Shown: positions 24,531 through 35,245, counted from the stretch's first letter. The stretch is 64,000 bases of DNA from Daucus carota subsp. sativus (GCF_001625215.2 NC_030387.2:2446501-2510500); one strand, 5' to 3'. The notes: generated by a model from the sequence alone, not told the origin. Numbers and translations: made by a program.

Positions 24531-24713
24531 AGGGGCGGATCTAGTAAGAGGCACGCGGGTACACGTGCTCCCTTAAAAAAAAAATTTGCATTTTTTTACC
24601 ATTCTAAATTTTGCAAAATTATAAAAGTGCCCCCAAAAAATTTAAAAATATACAGGTGTTTTCCGAAAATTTGCTTCGTGTCCCCCTAATTTTTGTGTGC
24701 TAGATCCGCCCCT
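24531..24713. mobile_element. 183-bp MITE with AGGGGCGGATCTAG ends
   Basis: Perfect 14-bp inverted ends, AGGGGCGGATCTAG on the left and CTAGATCCGCCCCT on the right. The flanks CTCGTATGT and CTCATATAT may be a decayed 9-bp target duplication. The interior is A- and T-run rich. Confidence 0.7.
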
Positions 24714-24740
24714 GCTCATATATGCGAAATTTGTTTAGTA

Positions 24741-24807
24741 CTCCCTCCATCCCTTTTTAGTTGTGCAGTTTTGACTTTCAACAATCAAATTGACCAAATT
24801 TTGACTG

Positions 24808-24900
<93 letters not shown>
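24741..24900. repeat. Stowaway-like left end followed by long (TA)n
   Basis: CTCCCTCCATCCCTTTTTAG after TA is a MITE left end. About 70 bp later it runs into about 44 TA units (24812-24899). No right end follows, so the TA tract probably expanded within, or replaced, the rest of the element. Confidence 0.7.
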
Positions 24901-24905
<5 letters not shown>

Positions 24906-25266
24906 TCATAGTTTGCATGTCTATTGTTTTGCTGTTTCTTCTGAAGCCTGATATTGATGCATTAGAAGTGAAGCCTAATATGGATGTATTGGAAGTGAAA
25001 TCACTAGACTTATGGAAGGAATATGACATGATGAATGCTTCTTTTAAAAGTTTTCAGTTAATTTGTGTTAAAATTTCTTATTTAGAAATTTAATTACGAG
25101 AAAGATATTTAACTTGCTTGTGTTGGTAAATTTGTAAATAGGTTGGATTCTCTTTATTGCTATTCGGATGAAGTTTATGAACTTACGCTACTATGTCAAA
25201 ACTCTAAACTAAATCTTGACTTTGAATCACTTTCTATAAATTCCCATGATAGATTATAGATGAGAT

Positions 25267-25450
25267 TTTCTATGGTGTGCCCAAGGGCACACAATAATCC
25301 CTAACTCCAATAAAAATAGCTCCTTTTGATGGGTGGATGAATAATAAATGATAATGGCTCCCCCTGCATTCACATCAACTCCACCAATCAGAATAGACCA
25401 TTTTTATAGAATTTAGTGATTATTGTGTGCCCTTGGGCACACGTTAGAAA
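25267..25450. mobile_element. MITE with hairpin-bearing 30-bp terminal repeats, copy 1
   Basis: Both ends read TTTCTA(TG/AC)(G/T)GTGCCC-type text: about 30 bp of inverted repeat from TTTCTATGGTGTGCCCAAGG on the left to its inverse ending TAGAAA. Inside each arm lies a perfect palindrome GTGTGCCCAAGGGCACAC, so each end can fold by itself. A second copy is at 44481-44656. Confidence 0.75.
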
Positions 25451-25482
25451 GACCAATTATAGATTTATAGTAGTATATGTTA

Positions 25483-25717
25483 CTCCCTCTGTCCCATTTT
25501 AACTGATGTTTGACTTTCTAGCACGTATATTAAGATGTAAAAAAACAATATCTACACTCAATAAAATAATTCAATTCTTATATCAAATAAAAGTTTAGGT
25601 TCTAAACTTTTATTTGATATAAATTTTATAAAAAATTATTATGTTTAGATGTGATTTTTTTAACATCTTAAAATACGTGTAAAAAAGTCAAAAGGAGTTA
25701 AAATGGGACGGAGGGAG
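25483..25717. mobile_element. Stowaway-like MITE, near-perfect palindrome
   Basis: Left CTCCCTCTGTCCCATTTTAA and right inverse CTCCCTCCGTCCCATTTTAA are flanked by TA. The arms match most of the way to the centre, where TATCAAATAAAAGTTTAG meets CTAAACTTTTATTTGATA. Confidence 0.85.
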
Positions 25718-26054
25718 TAAACTATAGCAAGCCAGTTTGTGTAGCCTTGTAAGACATGCAACTCGAACTTCGTGTGCCAAGAATGAAATGAGTGTCAATA
25801 ATGCGGTCAAATGACCGGATGGAAAGTATATTGCTTTACATAGGTGTTCTTTGTAAAGGCGAAGCTGTTGCTTAGTATCCCAGGCAGTGTACATGTCTTT
25901 GCCATATAGAGTATATTTATATGATCAGAAACAAATATCAGAATAGAAATTAGAAACTAATCTAAGCTGTAAATTTAATCTGATCTAATGGTCTTATTAG
26001 AGACACCACACACAATTAAAGTACATTCTCTCATGCACAATCTCATCTAATTCC

Positions 26055-26457
26055 CTTCGTTTTTAATTTAATTTTACGTTAATTGACGAACTTTTTTTCA
26101 AATCTAAGTTCACCACCTTTTTTTTCACTTTCAGCGATCAATTTCTATATCATATATCGTATATTCCGATGACTTCCATTTTTCGGTGGCCTTCATATAA
26201 ATTTATTTGACAGAGTGATTTTAGTGATTCTTATCATACACACCAGTGATTTTTATAATAAAAAAGTTGTGATTTATTTAATATAAATTAGTTATTGAAT
26301 TTTGATCGGTATCAAATGTAAATAAGTTTGTGACTAATTTCGAAGTCATCGAAATATAACACATATGATATTAAAAGACGAAGAAAAATGTGGTGAAGTT
26401 AGAGTTTAAAAAAAGTTGTCCACTGACCTGTGAAATTACGAATTAAAAACGCGAAAC
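26055..26457. mobile_element. Long-armed inverted repeat, probable Mutator-like or foldback MITE
   Basis: CGTTTTTAATT...GAACTTTTTTTC...AAGTTCACCACC at the left pairs with its inverse at about 26390-26457. The arms extend inward, where CGATGACTTCC faces GAAGTCATCG. Roughly 130 bp of each side is paired imperfectly. Confidence 0.45.
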
Positions 26458-27703
26458 TAAGACATGTATTTAAGCTGGTGTGTTGTAACATGACATGCAC
26501 ATGTCAATCGGAAAAGATGAAAATTGCAAGGATGATGATGATGTAATGTACATATGTAAATTGTGTATGTATTTGGGTCATATAATATGTTGGGCCTGGA
26601 CTACTTTCATTCAGATACTTAGGCCTAGTTTCCAATTATTTTTTTTTAAGTTGGTTTTTACTGAAGTAAGCCCTTGTAAGGGTGCTCATGGTCGGGTGGA
26701 GCGTGTTGTAAGCAAATTAGTAAACCAATCCAATTAGATCGGTTTTATAAAATTTGATTCTTTGTAAATTTTATTACAGTCGGATTGGGTTGGTTCAGTT
26801 TGATCGATTTGATCGGTTATAAAATAAAATTTAGTGTAACATATAATTGTATTTGTTGGTCAATGATATATTAATTTAGGAGTCAGGGAATCAAAATCAC
26901 GTGCAATTTAATCTAATATGCGATTATAATTGATCATCACATATGCACATCATAATACACTACAATCTATAAAATTAAATTACATTACACATAAATAGAA
27001 CATCATTATTATATTAGTTATGGTAATTCATAATTTCAGTTTGTACATATTAATATCAAAAAAATCTTAACTTTTAAATCAATTAATAAACTAATAGTAT
27101 GGCTCATTGGTGAATAATATATGTCGGATTGGAATTGGTTAAAATTATCAAAACCTTACCTCAACCCATATAATTCGAGTTTTTTCATGGTTAACCCATT
27201 TAAAATTTGGTTAATAATATTGGGTTGGGTCGGCTAAAAATAGGGGCGGGTTGAGTCTGTTTAATCGGTTTGGTCAGACTATAGATACTGCTAATGGTAG
27301 GTGGGCACCTCCAACTCCGAATTTTTATCGTAAAAGATATAATTGTTATTATTATTAACAAAATTTTAGCTTGGAACCTGCAATGTTTATTTAATTAATA
27401 TTTGTTCGATTAATTTTTTAAGATTGTCAAAAAAATTGCTTCAAAAAAAAGATTGTCAAAAAAATAATCTTGATGAACCAGCGTATTACTAATTTCTGGA
27501 TAAATTTTATAAGTAATAGTCGCATATTTCCTATTTTATTCCTTAAATTGAACAAGTTACTGTGAGTCTGTTTGACATTGTCCTATGTTTATAATTTTAT
27601 TTATTTATTTATTTATGTTATATACTTACATGTGAAAATGAATGTATATGATATTGATGGATACTAAACATTCCATCACAAACATTATGTAAACCCTTCT
27701 CTC

Positions 27704-27862
27704 TCACATATCTCTCTCTCTTTCTTTTTCCGTTCTCTCTCTCCTCTCTCCTGTGTCTCCAGAAGGACAAAATCCTAAAGAAGTGTTTACCCACCACAAG
27801 TAAGTTCTCTCTCTCTCTCTCTCGCTTTCCTTCTTAAAAATCTCTCTCTCTCTCTCTCTCAT
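27704..27862. promoter_or_regulatory. CT/GA repeats around the first exon of the BPC gene
   Basis: Three CT-rich tracts lie at about 27704-27745, 27807-27823 and 27841-27861. They flank the donor site of the leader intron. They are potential binding sites for GAGA-binding BPC proteins, the kind of protein this gene encodes. Confidence 0.55.
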
Positions 27863-28631
27863 ATAAATAAAATTATCCACAATATTTATTTGCTTGTACG
27901 GGCCTCAAGTCATTCCGTCACTGTAATCTTTACATACAAATATACAGCAATTAGCTCACTCTTATTTCTATATCTGGTTCTTTTTGTGCATTATCTGTGG
28001 ACATTGAATCTGGGTTAGATATCACTAGATCTGATGCTTTCATGTAAAATATTTACATTTTGATTTGATGGGCTCTGAGCAATTGGTGTAAAGATTGTTA
28101 ATTGATCTGATTTGCCATTTGAGATCTAGATTTGTGACCTAAAGTTGGGATCTTTTTCAAGAATTGACCTTATATAATGCTGCAATTTGGAGTTATAGCA
28201 TTAAATGATGTTTATCAATTTAGGGTTATTTGGGCCTTTTGAGCATTTGTGATAATGGATCTTTGGAGATGCAGTTATTTGTTTGAGATTTGGAAATGGA
28301 AATGCAAACAGATCTGTTATGGTTTAGCTAAAGAGTATATGTATCTTGATAATGATATTCAATGACACAAGATAACCTAATAGAATGGAAGAATTAAATG
28401 AATATATATTTTCTGTTTGTGTAGATAACATAGTTCCTTTTAAGTACAATGGAGGGATATGACTGAAGTAAAAATTGATAATGCCAAACTTGTTTTGGGA
28501 AAGAATATGAATTTGGTCCCGGATCGTTTAAAATTATGGTTCTGCCACCGGAAGGGGTGGGGATAAGTCTTTGCATCTAGGCTAAAAAATTAGATTTAAT
28601 GCTTTTTGTGTTTTGAACTTGTGATCTACAG
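27800..28631 (+). other. Leader (5' UTR) intron of the BPC gene
   Basis: The donor CACAA|GTAAGT at 27800 and the acceptor TCTACAG ending at 28631 enclose a T-rich stretch with stops in all frames. The start codon follows 9 bases after the acceptor. A leader intron with CT-rich first exon is common in plant transcription-factor genes. Transcript evidence is needed to fix the ends. Confidence 0.6.
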
Positions 28632-28640
28632 ATTGATAGG

Positions 28641-29711
28641 ATGGATGATGGGGGATTGAATTTGCGTAACTGGAATATGTATGGACAGCATTACAATAAA
28701 CCGGGAAATCTTAATTTGCACCTGTTTCCGTCACTTGAAAGGCATGTTCAGAACCCTTTTCTCGGGCGCGAAAGTTCTGTTTTGCTGAACCATAATGGGG
28801 GTGCATTTCACCCTTCGCTTTCTAAATCTACTGCTCACATGGATCCCGGGGTTAATAATTGGGCACATCCCAGGGATAGATATGTGCAGATGATATCTGC
28901 AAATTCTGGTTTAGCGGCATTTCATGAGCATCCCGGTGCTCACTCGATGAATATGTTGCAGCAACAGGAGCACTCTGAATCTCCTAAGGATGCAAGGGTA
29001 TGCTTGGAAGATATGCATGTGAAGCAAGAAGGTGGTTCCCCGGTGAAAAAGAAGAAAAGGACAGATGTGAACATGGAACCTGTGAGCGACAGTTGGGTGC
29101 ATAGGGATAGATTTGTTCAGCAAATGGTTTCAGCGAATCCTAGTTTTGCAGGATTTCATGAGCACCCCCCTGCTCACTCAATGCATATGTTGCAGCACCA
29201 GCAGCAGTCGGAATCCCCCAAAATTGGCATGGAAGATGTAGATGTGAAGAAAGAAATAGGTGAACCTGTGAAGAAAAGGCAAAGTGCTGCTGCTTCTAAA
29301 CCAAGGAAGCCAAGAAAAAGCCCTAGTATTCCAAAGGAAAATGGCAGTTCCACTGGACATCGTGTGAAGCCTGCAAAGAAGAGTATGAATGTGGTCATAA
29401 ATGGCATGGACCTGGACTTTTCTAGTATTCCTATACCAGTTTGCACGTGTACTGGTACTCCTCAACAATGCTATCGATGGGGCTGTGGTGGCTGGCAATC
29501 TGCTTGTTGCACCACAACAATATCTATGTATCCTTTGCCAATGAGCACGAAAAGACGGGGAGCTAGAATTGCCGGCCGGAAGATGAGTCAGGGTGCCTTC
29601 AAGAAGGTGCTGGAGAAACTGGCCGCTGATAATTACAGTTTTGCTAATGCAATCGATCTGAGGTATCACTGGGCAAGGCATGGTACCAACAAGTTTGTTA
29701 CCATCAGGTAG
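28641..29711 (+). CDS. BPC: BASIC PENTACYSTEINE (BBR/BPC) GAGA-binding transcription factor, class I
   Basis: Nuclear factor that binds GA/CT repeats and in Arabidopsis recruits Polycomb and other regulators to homeotic genes. One 356-residue coding exon starts at ATGGATGATGGG. The N-terminus MDDGGLNLRNW and the block PGNLNLHLFPSLERHVQNPF match class I members (BPC1-3). The basic KPRKPRKSP region and RVKPAKKSMNVVINGMDLDF lead into the conserved C-terminus. There, PVCTCTGTPQQCYRWGCGGW with C289-C290 supplies the cysteine cluster, followed by STKRRGARI and the invariant end HWARHGTNKFVTIR. The middle is unusual: residues 74-140 (WAHPRDRYVQ..FHEHPGAHSMNMLQQ..VKKKK) recur at 152-213 (WVHRDRFVQQ..FHEHPPAHSMHMLQH..VKKR), an internal tandem duplication. 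Everything downstream is intact, so the gene looks functional. Family assignment is certain; numbering within class I is not. Confidence 0.97.
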   Translation: MDDGGLNLRNWNMYGQHYNKPGNLNLHLFPSLERHVQNPFLGRESSVLLNHNGGAFHPSLSKSTAHMDPGVNNWAHPRDRYVQMISANSGLAAFHEHPGAHSMNMLQQQEHSESPKDARVCLEDMHVKQEGGSPVKKKKRTDVNMEPVSDSWVHRDRFVQQMVSANPSFAGFHEHPPAHSMHMLQHQQQSESPKIGMEDVDVKKEIGEPVKKRQSAAASKPRKPRKSPSIPKENGSSTGHRVKPAKKSMNVVINGMDLDFSSIPIPVCTCTGTPQQCYRWGCGGWQSACCTTTISMYPLPMSTKRRGARIAGRKMSQGAFKKVLEKLAADNYSFANAIDLRYHWARHGTNKFVTIR

Positions 29712-30570
29712 ATTATCAGTGTCAATGGTATTGGACTGTCATCACACATCTGGTCCTGCCAAGTTAGAAGGTCGTAGTTTATCCCTAAACTTCAGATGTC
29801 TTATTTAATTGAGAATCTTTCTTTACTTTAAGTTTATGTCAAAAAGGCAATTTCTTGCCAAAGGATCGTAGGATTGTTGTTCAGTTTCTTTATTACTTTT
29901 CTAAATTTGTCTTATTTTTCCAAGTAGTTAATATGGAACAAATTTTTGAATGCCTGAAGAATTACTTCAGAGTGAACGGATAATATATGCTCTGGTTTAC
30001 AGAACATTTGCTTGTGTTTTATACTTGGAATGCGATAATATTGCTCCATATTCTTCCTGGAATGGTTATATAATATTTCTCGCCATTAAATCATGGTATT
30101 TGGTTGTGTTATTGGATGAAGAACAGCAATGACCAGAAATACAAACCTGGTCTTCTGTCACCCCTTCCTTTGTTGCGTTCTTTAGAAAGATTGCTGCAAT
30201 TATTTTGGGGTGGATGGTTGTAGTGTTGTATGATGAAATTTATGAATGTTTTCCCTGAAAAACTTTGTACTGGTATGTCGAAATTCATGATTGTTTCCCT
30301 GAAAAACTTTGGACTAGTTGCGGTGTTGTTCTTGGATAATGATATTCATCCATCTCTGCAAATTTTGCACTAATATTTGCACATTACAAGCTTTTGTGTT
30401 TTTATATGTACACTACAAAAATGAAGCCTGCTTACGGCAAAAAACAATCCTAGACAATTACCCCTCGGCTAATCGGAAAACTTGCCGTAAAATTTCATCG
30501 GTTCCATTCTTGTATTGCACGAGTGATGCTTTGCCGATTACAGAGATTCTCAGAGTACATGTCCCCTTAC
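29712..30570. other. Convergent intergenic region with a CACTA-like fragment
   Basis: 3' flanks of the BPC gene (plus) and the ANTH gene (minus). GAAAAACTTTG(T/G)ACT(G/A)GT occurs twice (about 30258 and 30301) as a short direct repeat. The CACTA-like stretch is at 30411-30545. No gene seen. Confidence 0.5.
30411..30545. mobile_element. Possible CACTA transposon end fragment
   Basis: CACTACAAAAA is the usual CACTA-family terminus. It is followed by TTACGGCAA and, 50 bp later, its inverse TTGCCGTAA, as in subterminal repeats. Only one end is seen. It abuts the 3' end of the ANTH gene. Confidence 0.35.
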
Positions 30571-31770
30571 CTAATCAAAACTAATCAAATCTGGAAGCTC
30601 ATCTGCAACTTTTCTTGATTGAGGAGGCTCTAATGCCAGGAAAGCCTGCCCTGATGATAGAAAAGGATTTGTCGATGAATAATCATCGTCAAACACTTGC
30701 CATTCACTCGTTATTATCGTCTTCAAATGACTCCTCGTGATATCTTCCGAATCATCAAACACTTGCCATTCACTCGTTACCCGATCGTTTTCCTGATCAG
30801 CTACAACCAGTGACATGCTCATTTTTTGATCAAGATCAAATTTGGCTAACATATGTTCCAGCTTTCTAATATCTTCAGAGACTGGTTTCAGTGTTGGGCT
30901 ATTCTTAAAATTGAGCACTCCCATACTTTTACAAAAATTGAAATAGGAAGAGAGCTGTTCTTGTTGTGACTCAGCTGTTCTCATGATTTTTAAAGCCAAT
31001 GTCACCTCAGCTGTCCCAGCAGATTCATAGATTTTGGTGAGGACCATGGAAGTAGCTCTGCGTATTCGGCTGTAAATGTCGAAAATCTCAATCACAATGC
31101 AGTCCAAGGCTTCAAGAATCAATGGAGATACCTTCTTCGGAAAATGCAGAGAGTATGTCTCTGGTCTGGTCTGTAACAACGATTCAAGTAAGCCTTGCAT
31201 TGATTTTAACGAAACAAGATCTTGCATCAACGTCGTGGCATTAGATGAAGGAATAGGCTTTCGGTTCTCTCCAATCTTCGGGAGCTTCATTGATCTTCGT
31301 TTTTCTTGTGCATGCAGGAAAATAAAGTGAGATTTCTGATCAAGAAATGAGTAATACGCCCTTATGAATTCATTATAACCCCAGATTACTTCATTATTAC
31401 GCGAGTTTCGGTCTTTGAAGGTGGAGAAATCGAAAGGCAATCGTCCAATGCGCTGAACTGCAGGAACTTTACAGCAGAAAATGCCATGCATGAGCATTAG
31501 GCCTTTCAATGCAACCACCCAACTCTGAGTTTTCTCCATTCGCGCGGTAATAGCCCATACGAGAGGCTTGATGTTGGCATGGGAGACACGTACATACGCG
31601 AAAACACGCTCCAAATCCCTGTAGTCGACGGAGAATTCATCATGATTGGTGGCTTTGATGACAGCAGCTTCGATTTCAGGGTTCCGGTGTTCAGTCTTTC
31701 GGCTCAATGTGGTTAGCCAGAGGCTATATTGATCCTTGAACATCCCGGAAGCCCTTTTCGAAAGCTTCAT
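30571..31770 (-). CDS. ANTH-domain clathrin assembly protein (PICALM-like, At1g25240-like group)
   Basis: Endocytic adaptor that binds phosphoinositides and clathrin at the plasma membrane or trans-Golgi. Single exon, 399 residues, start ATGAAGCTTTCG. The ANTH domain spans about residues 25-290, with IEAAVIKATNHDE (about 33-45) carrying the lipid-binding lysine region and YVRVSHANIKPLVWAITARM following. The C-terminal tail is disordered. It holds a repeated TSEWQVFDD motif (332-340 and 354-362), an NPF tripeptide (368-370, the kind bound by EH domains) and LISFD as the last five residues, matching the clathrin-box pattern L-hydrophobic-x-hydrophobic-D/E. The intronless form and length fit the small plant PICALM subgroup. 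It is convergent with the BPC gene. Substrate cargo is unknown. Confidence 0.93.
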   Translation of the reverse strand: MKLSKRASGMFKDQYSLWLTTLSRKTEHRNPEIEAAVIKATNHDEFSVDYRDLERVFAYVRVSHANIKPLVWAITARMEKTQSWVVALKGLMLMHGIFCCKVPAVQRIGRLPFDFSTFKDRNSRNNEVIWGYNEFIRAYYSFLDQKSHFIFLHAQEKRRSMKLPKIGENRKPIPSSNATTLMQDLVSLKSMQGLLESLLQTRPETYSLHFPKKVSPLILEALDCIVIEIFDIYSRIRRATSMVLTKIYESAGTAEVTLALKIMRTAESQQEQLSSYFNFCKSMGVLNFKNSPTLKPVSEDIRKLEHMLAKFDLDQKMSMSLVVADQENDRVTSEWQVFDDSEDITRSHLKTIITSEWQVFDDDYSSTNPFLSSGQAFLALEPPQSRKVADELPDLISFD

Positions 31771-33341
31771 TCTGTCACCACTAGCTAGGCATCAAACCAA
31801 TCTTTCTCAATTCTGAGTCTCCTTCTTGGCTCACTTCCTTTTTATTTTCTTGTGCTCCGCATGTTTCTCTTGTTTTAAACCATTCATTTCTTGCTATATT
31901 ATCTGTCATTTGTCCCTATATTTTGTTAACTAATTGATATATTTTCCAAACAATAACCATATATAACCTGATAATCTCTCCGTTCTAAAAGTCGGTGATT
32001 AATCGCGATCCATCACCGATTAATCCATGTTTCGTAACTCACCAAACTGATCAGATCTCCAATTATTTAATTAATCATCCAATTAATCTCCGATTAATCC
32101 TTGTTGTTCTGTGTCTTCACCGATTTAGTCCGATTAATCTTCGAAATCTTTTGTTTATTGTCTGTGGGTATCTCCCTCACACATGTAAAACCTTGGAAAA
32201 TCTTGCTGGATCATGGTATTTCGAGTACCGAGTCATGAACATCAACTTGTTTACGAATTAAGAATAAAACGTCTCTACTCTCCACACAAGTGGAGGTAAA
32301 ATCTGCGTACATTTTATTCTCTTCAAACTGTATGTTCCACGAGCGGGGCGTACGCTATCGCAGGAACAATCAACATACAGTGTACTAATATTTTATGACA
32401 GGTCCAGTCTAATTGAGATAATCAAGTGAACGTTACACTAAAGAAAAAATGAAGGCTAGGTGAGTAAAGAGAGGCTAGAGTCTTCACCTTTCCGCTCTTT
32501 ACTCCCCTTTTCTTCTTGGGCAACTCCTCCAGCTGCACACTTCTGACTCAGTGGATCCTCTTTCTCTGCTTTCATCCAAAATTGTGATTTTGGTGTCTAC
32601 CAAATGCTCATATCCAGTAATCATTTGTATCATAAAAAGGGCCATCTTATACTCTTGCCTGTTTATCTATGCTTCATAGTTAAGCTACAATGCAACTTTC
32701 TGTTTGTCTCGCCCGAATCCACCGTTAGCCTGTTATCATTGGAAAGAACAAAAAAATACGGTAACGAACTGAATATATATCACAGATTCATGCATTCATA
32801 CGAAAACATTATTATTATTACTCAAAACGTAAAAATGTAGATTAAAAGCTGTGTAAACACGATTAGCCGTGAACTATCTATTTGTGGCACTGCTTATGTT
32901 ACTGCAGGTCTGCAGCCGCGCAACCTCAACAAGCATATCATATGTGAATTGTGATTTGCATTTCATCAAATTTTTAGTAATTTTAGCAATTTTTTTACAC
33001 CAAAAGTGGTAGCTTGGCCTGGTATTTTTTTTCAAACTAAACGGAAGCATAGTGTTTTTAAAGCTAAAATAAAAGGCGAAAAGGAGAAGACAAGTGTCAT
33101 TCTTTCTCTCCCTCAGACAGACACAAGGACCCAAAGAGAAAGAAAAAGGTTTGGTAGAGGAGATTGAGATTTTATTTGTGAGAATCTATCCCATCTTTTT
33201 TTCATTGTTGAAGTGACCCCACTACACTGCTCCAATCTCAGTATTTCTGCTTCAGGTAATTATTATACATCTGCAATCTTTCCCCTCTGAACACAACTAC
33301 CCCCCCCTGCTTTTCTCTGTAAATCTTGGTGTCATAATCTT
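31771..33341. other. Upstream region of the ANTH gene and of the 148-residue gene
   Basis: Includes an ATTAATCGG cluster (31990-32150), a short hairpin (TGAGTAAAGAG at 32461 with CTCTTTACTCC at 32495) and a probable leader of the gene at 33342. The leader may have a donor at CTTCAG|GTAATT (about 33256). No further coding region. Confidence 0.4.
31990..32150. repeat. CCGATTAATC-rich repeat fragment
   Basis: Five or more copies of CGATTAATC variants in 160 bp, related in inverse orientation to the cluster at 9410-9765. Confidence 0.4.
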
Positions 33342-34054
33342 ATGGCATTTCTCTACATGGGTTTTGCATGTGAGGATGATTTAGTAAGTACTATTGCTTA
33401 TTACATATCATATAATCTTGTGGGGTTTTCGTGGATTAAAGTTTTACAATATGATTTTTGTGTGTGTGCGCGTGTTTATTGTAGGAGAAGAGCAAGAGGA
33501 TTACTCCGTTTAGAGATGATGGCGTGGTTGTGATGAGCGAAAATGAGACTGGAAATCATGATTCTGAGTTCGGGCCAATTGAGCACCCTGTTGAGCCGTT
33601 AGACGAGGATCAACCTGTGAAGTGTCCCGTGCTTAATTCTGCAGTACTGAATGTAAGTGTTTGTGTTAATTTCTAGCAATATGTAGTTTTATTTGTGTTA
33701 AAAGAAAATAACACTGAAAAAGAATGCAAGTGAGCAATATGTCCTTATATCAGTTCCTTAATTCTGGTCCTCAGATCAGAAGTCATTAACATTTATATAT
33801 CTACTAAACATGAACAGAATGGAAGCAAGCCAGATGAACAAATTTTAGAGAACTTACAAAAGAGAGCAGAGCAGCAATCACGGCAAGAGCAAAGGGTCAT
33901 TGTGCCTGCAACAGAGGCGCCTGCTCAGAGAACATTGCGCAAGAGGCACCATACACAAACCAGTTTCGAAGATTATAGCAGCAGCCCTTTTCTGAGAATG
34001 CCACCACGGGACCTTACATTCTTCGATGTGCTTCAGCAGGTCGATAAAGCTTGA
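33342..34054 (+). CDS. Small three-exon gene, 148 residues, family not recognised
   Basis: Three exons, 33342-33383, 33485-33652 and 33818-34054, join in phase 0 with good sites (TTA|GTAAGT, TTGTAG|G, AAT|GTAAGT, GAACAG|A). The joined frame is open for 148 residues. It begins MAFLYMGFACEDD and ends PPRDLTFFDVLQQVDKA. The middle is acidic (ESNETG-like, EHPVEPLDEDQPVK). A charged, Q-rich helix follows (ILENLQKRAEQQSRQEQR), then TLRKRHHTQTSFEDYSSSPF. No signal peptide or membrane segment. An alternative start is the ATG at 33533 in exon 2, if exon 1 is leader. Open frame across two introns argues that it is real. I do not recognise the family and give no function. Confidence 0.6.
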
Positions 34055-35245
34055 TTCTCCACTATTTAACGCGCATTGGTAGTTTTCAACATTTAACCAG
34101 GTTACTTGGCTAAATTTTCTATCATCTAGCTAGCTGCCTCAATATCAAACAATCCTTGCATTTCCACTATAAGTACTATGCAACTCTTATTGTCAGCTTC
34201 ATAATTATTTGTATATTATCATCAAATTATGCTCCACTTATGTTATCCGGACCTCCTGAGTTTCTATGAATGCATTATTAGCCTATCATCTGATATGTTA
34301 ACTCTTCAGTTCATAAAGACTTTCCGCAATGCCTGAAAATAATGCGAGAGTCTTGTGCACCAGTTCTAAGCCGAACTATAGTTTCTTTTTTTACAGGATC
34401 ATATAGGGTGGTGAATTAATTATGAGTCTGCTTCCCTAAACAGATACTTTCCCGATTAATCCTAACATATGTACCTGAATCTAAGCCCGCATTCCGATGC
34501 GAAATCAAGGGAAGAAATAGCAGGTGAAAATCATTAAAAGGCAAAGAGGGCAGCTTTTGCAAGACCTGAAGATTGTCAGGCTTGTACAAAGAGCCAAGAG
34601 CCAAGCCGTGTACACGAAGCAAGATAAAGTGAGCTTTAATTGCTTTCAACACAACCATAGATTGATGATTGAGTACTGGAATACACAATCCAGATTCCTG
34701 GGCTACTCTCTTTTCAGATACCAAACACATCATCTTAATGCCTCAACTTCACTCTACTCCTTTTTTGACTTTTTCATTCACCAATAACTTAAGAAAATCG
34801 CAAGATCGAGCACGATTGGATAACTCAAGTGTTTATCTTCTGTTGACCCAAGTCATGGGTTCAATTCTGACTATCACAAATACTCAAATTGTAAAAGCCA
34901 TATTCGTCAAAAAAAATAAAAATCGCATGACCTATTCCGTCGACTCAAAAATGAACAAAATCGAGTCACGGATAATTTGAACAAGTAAATGTCCATTCTA
35001 ATTACAAAGTTTACATCCAAACAAGAACTGTCAACACTGTCAAGAATTACAATTACAAACTTATTAATAAACCAATTAACTAAGACAACAGAAAAGAACT
35101 ACTAAAATACAAGATTACCAAACCCATCAGCTGCAAATCAGAGTAACCCCTTTCCTTAAAAGCAATTCTTGGTTGCAGCTACATAAGTAGATGTAGCAAC
35201 AACTTTAACTTCCAGTTCTGTAATAAGGGCGTGTTTGGATCAGGA
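34055..35245. other. Intergenic region with a SINE-like fragment
   Basis: No gene I can support. Bases 34818-34885 (ACTCAAGTGTTTATCTTCTG, then GGGTTCAATTCTGAC) resemble on the plus strand the fragments at 5461-5570 and 38930-39005. A minus-strand frame of 105 codons (34416-34733) has no recognisable motif. Confidence 0.45.

Larger units (their letters stand above)
23861..27579. other. Geneless region with MITEs and a (TA)n tract
   Basis: No coding region I can support. The 80-codon frame at 24170-24412 has no family match I recognise. MITEs at 24531-24713, 25267-25450 and 25483-25717, a long-armed inverted repeat at 26055-26457 and AT-rich unique DNA fill it. From about 27580 the sequence becomes the BPC promoter region. 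Confidence 0.5.

Noticed and set aside
29174-29681. Long minus-strand frames under the BPC gene
   Set aside because: Shadows of the conserved plus-strand coding exon; no motif of their own.
32461-32505. Hairpin TGAGTAAAGAG..CTCTTTACTCC considered as a microRNA precursor
   Set aside because: The stem is only about 10 bp with a 23-base loop. No match to a plant microRNA I know.
34416-34733. 105-codon minus-strand frame
   Set aside because: No recognisable domain, no splice context, and composition like the surrounding intergenic DNA.
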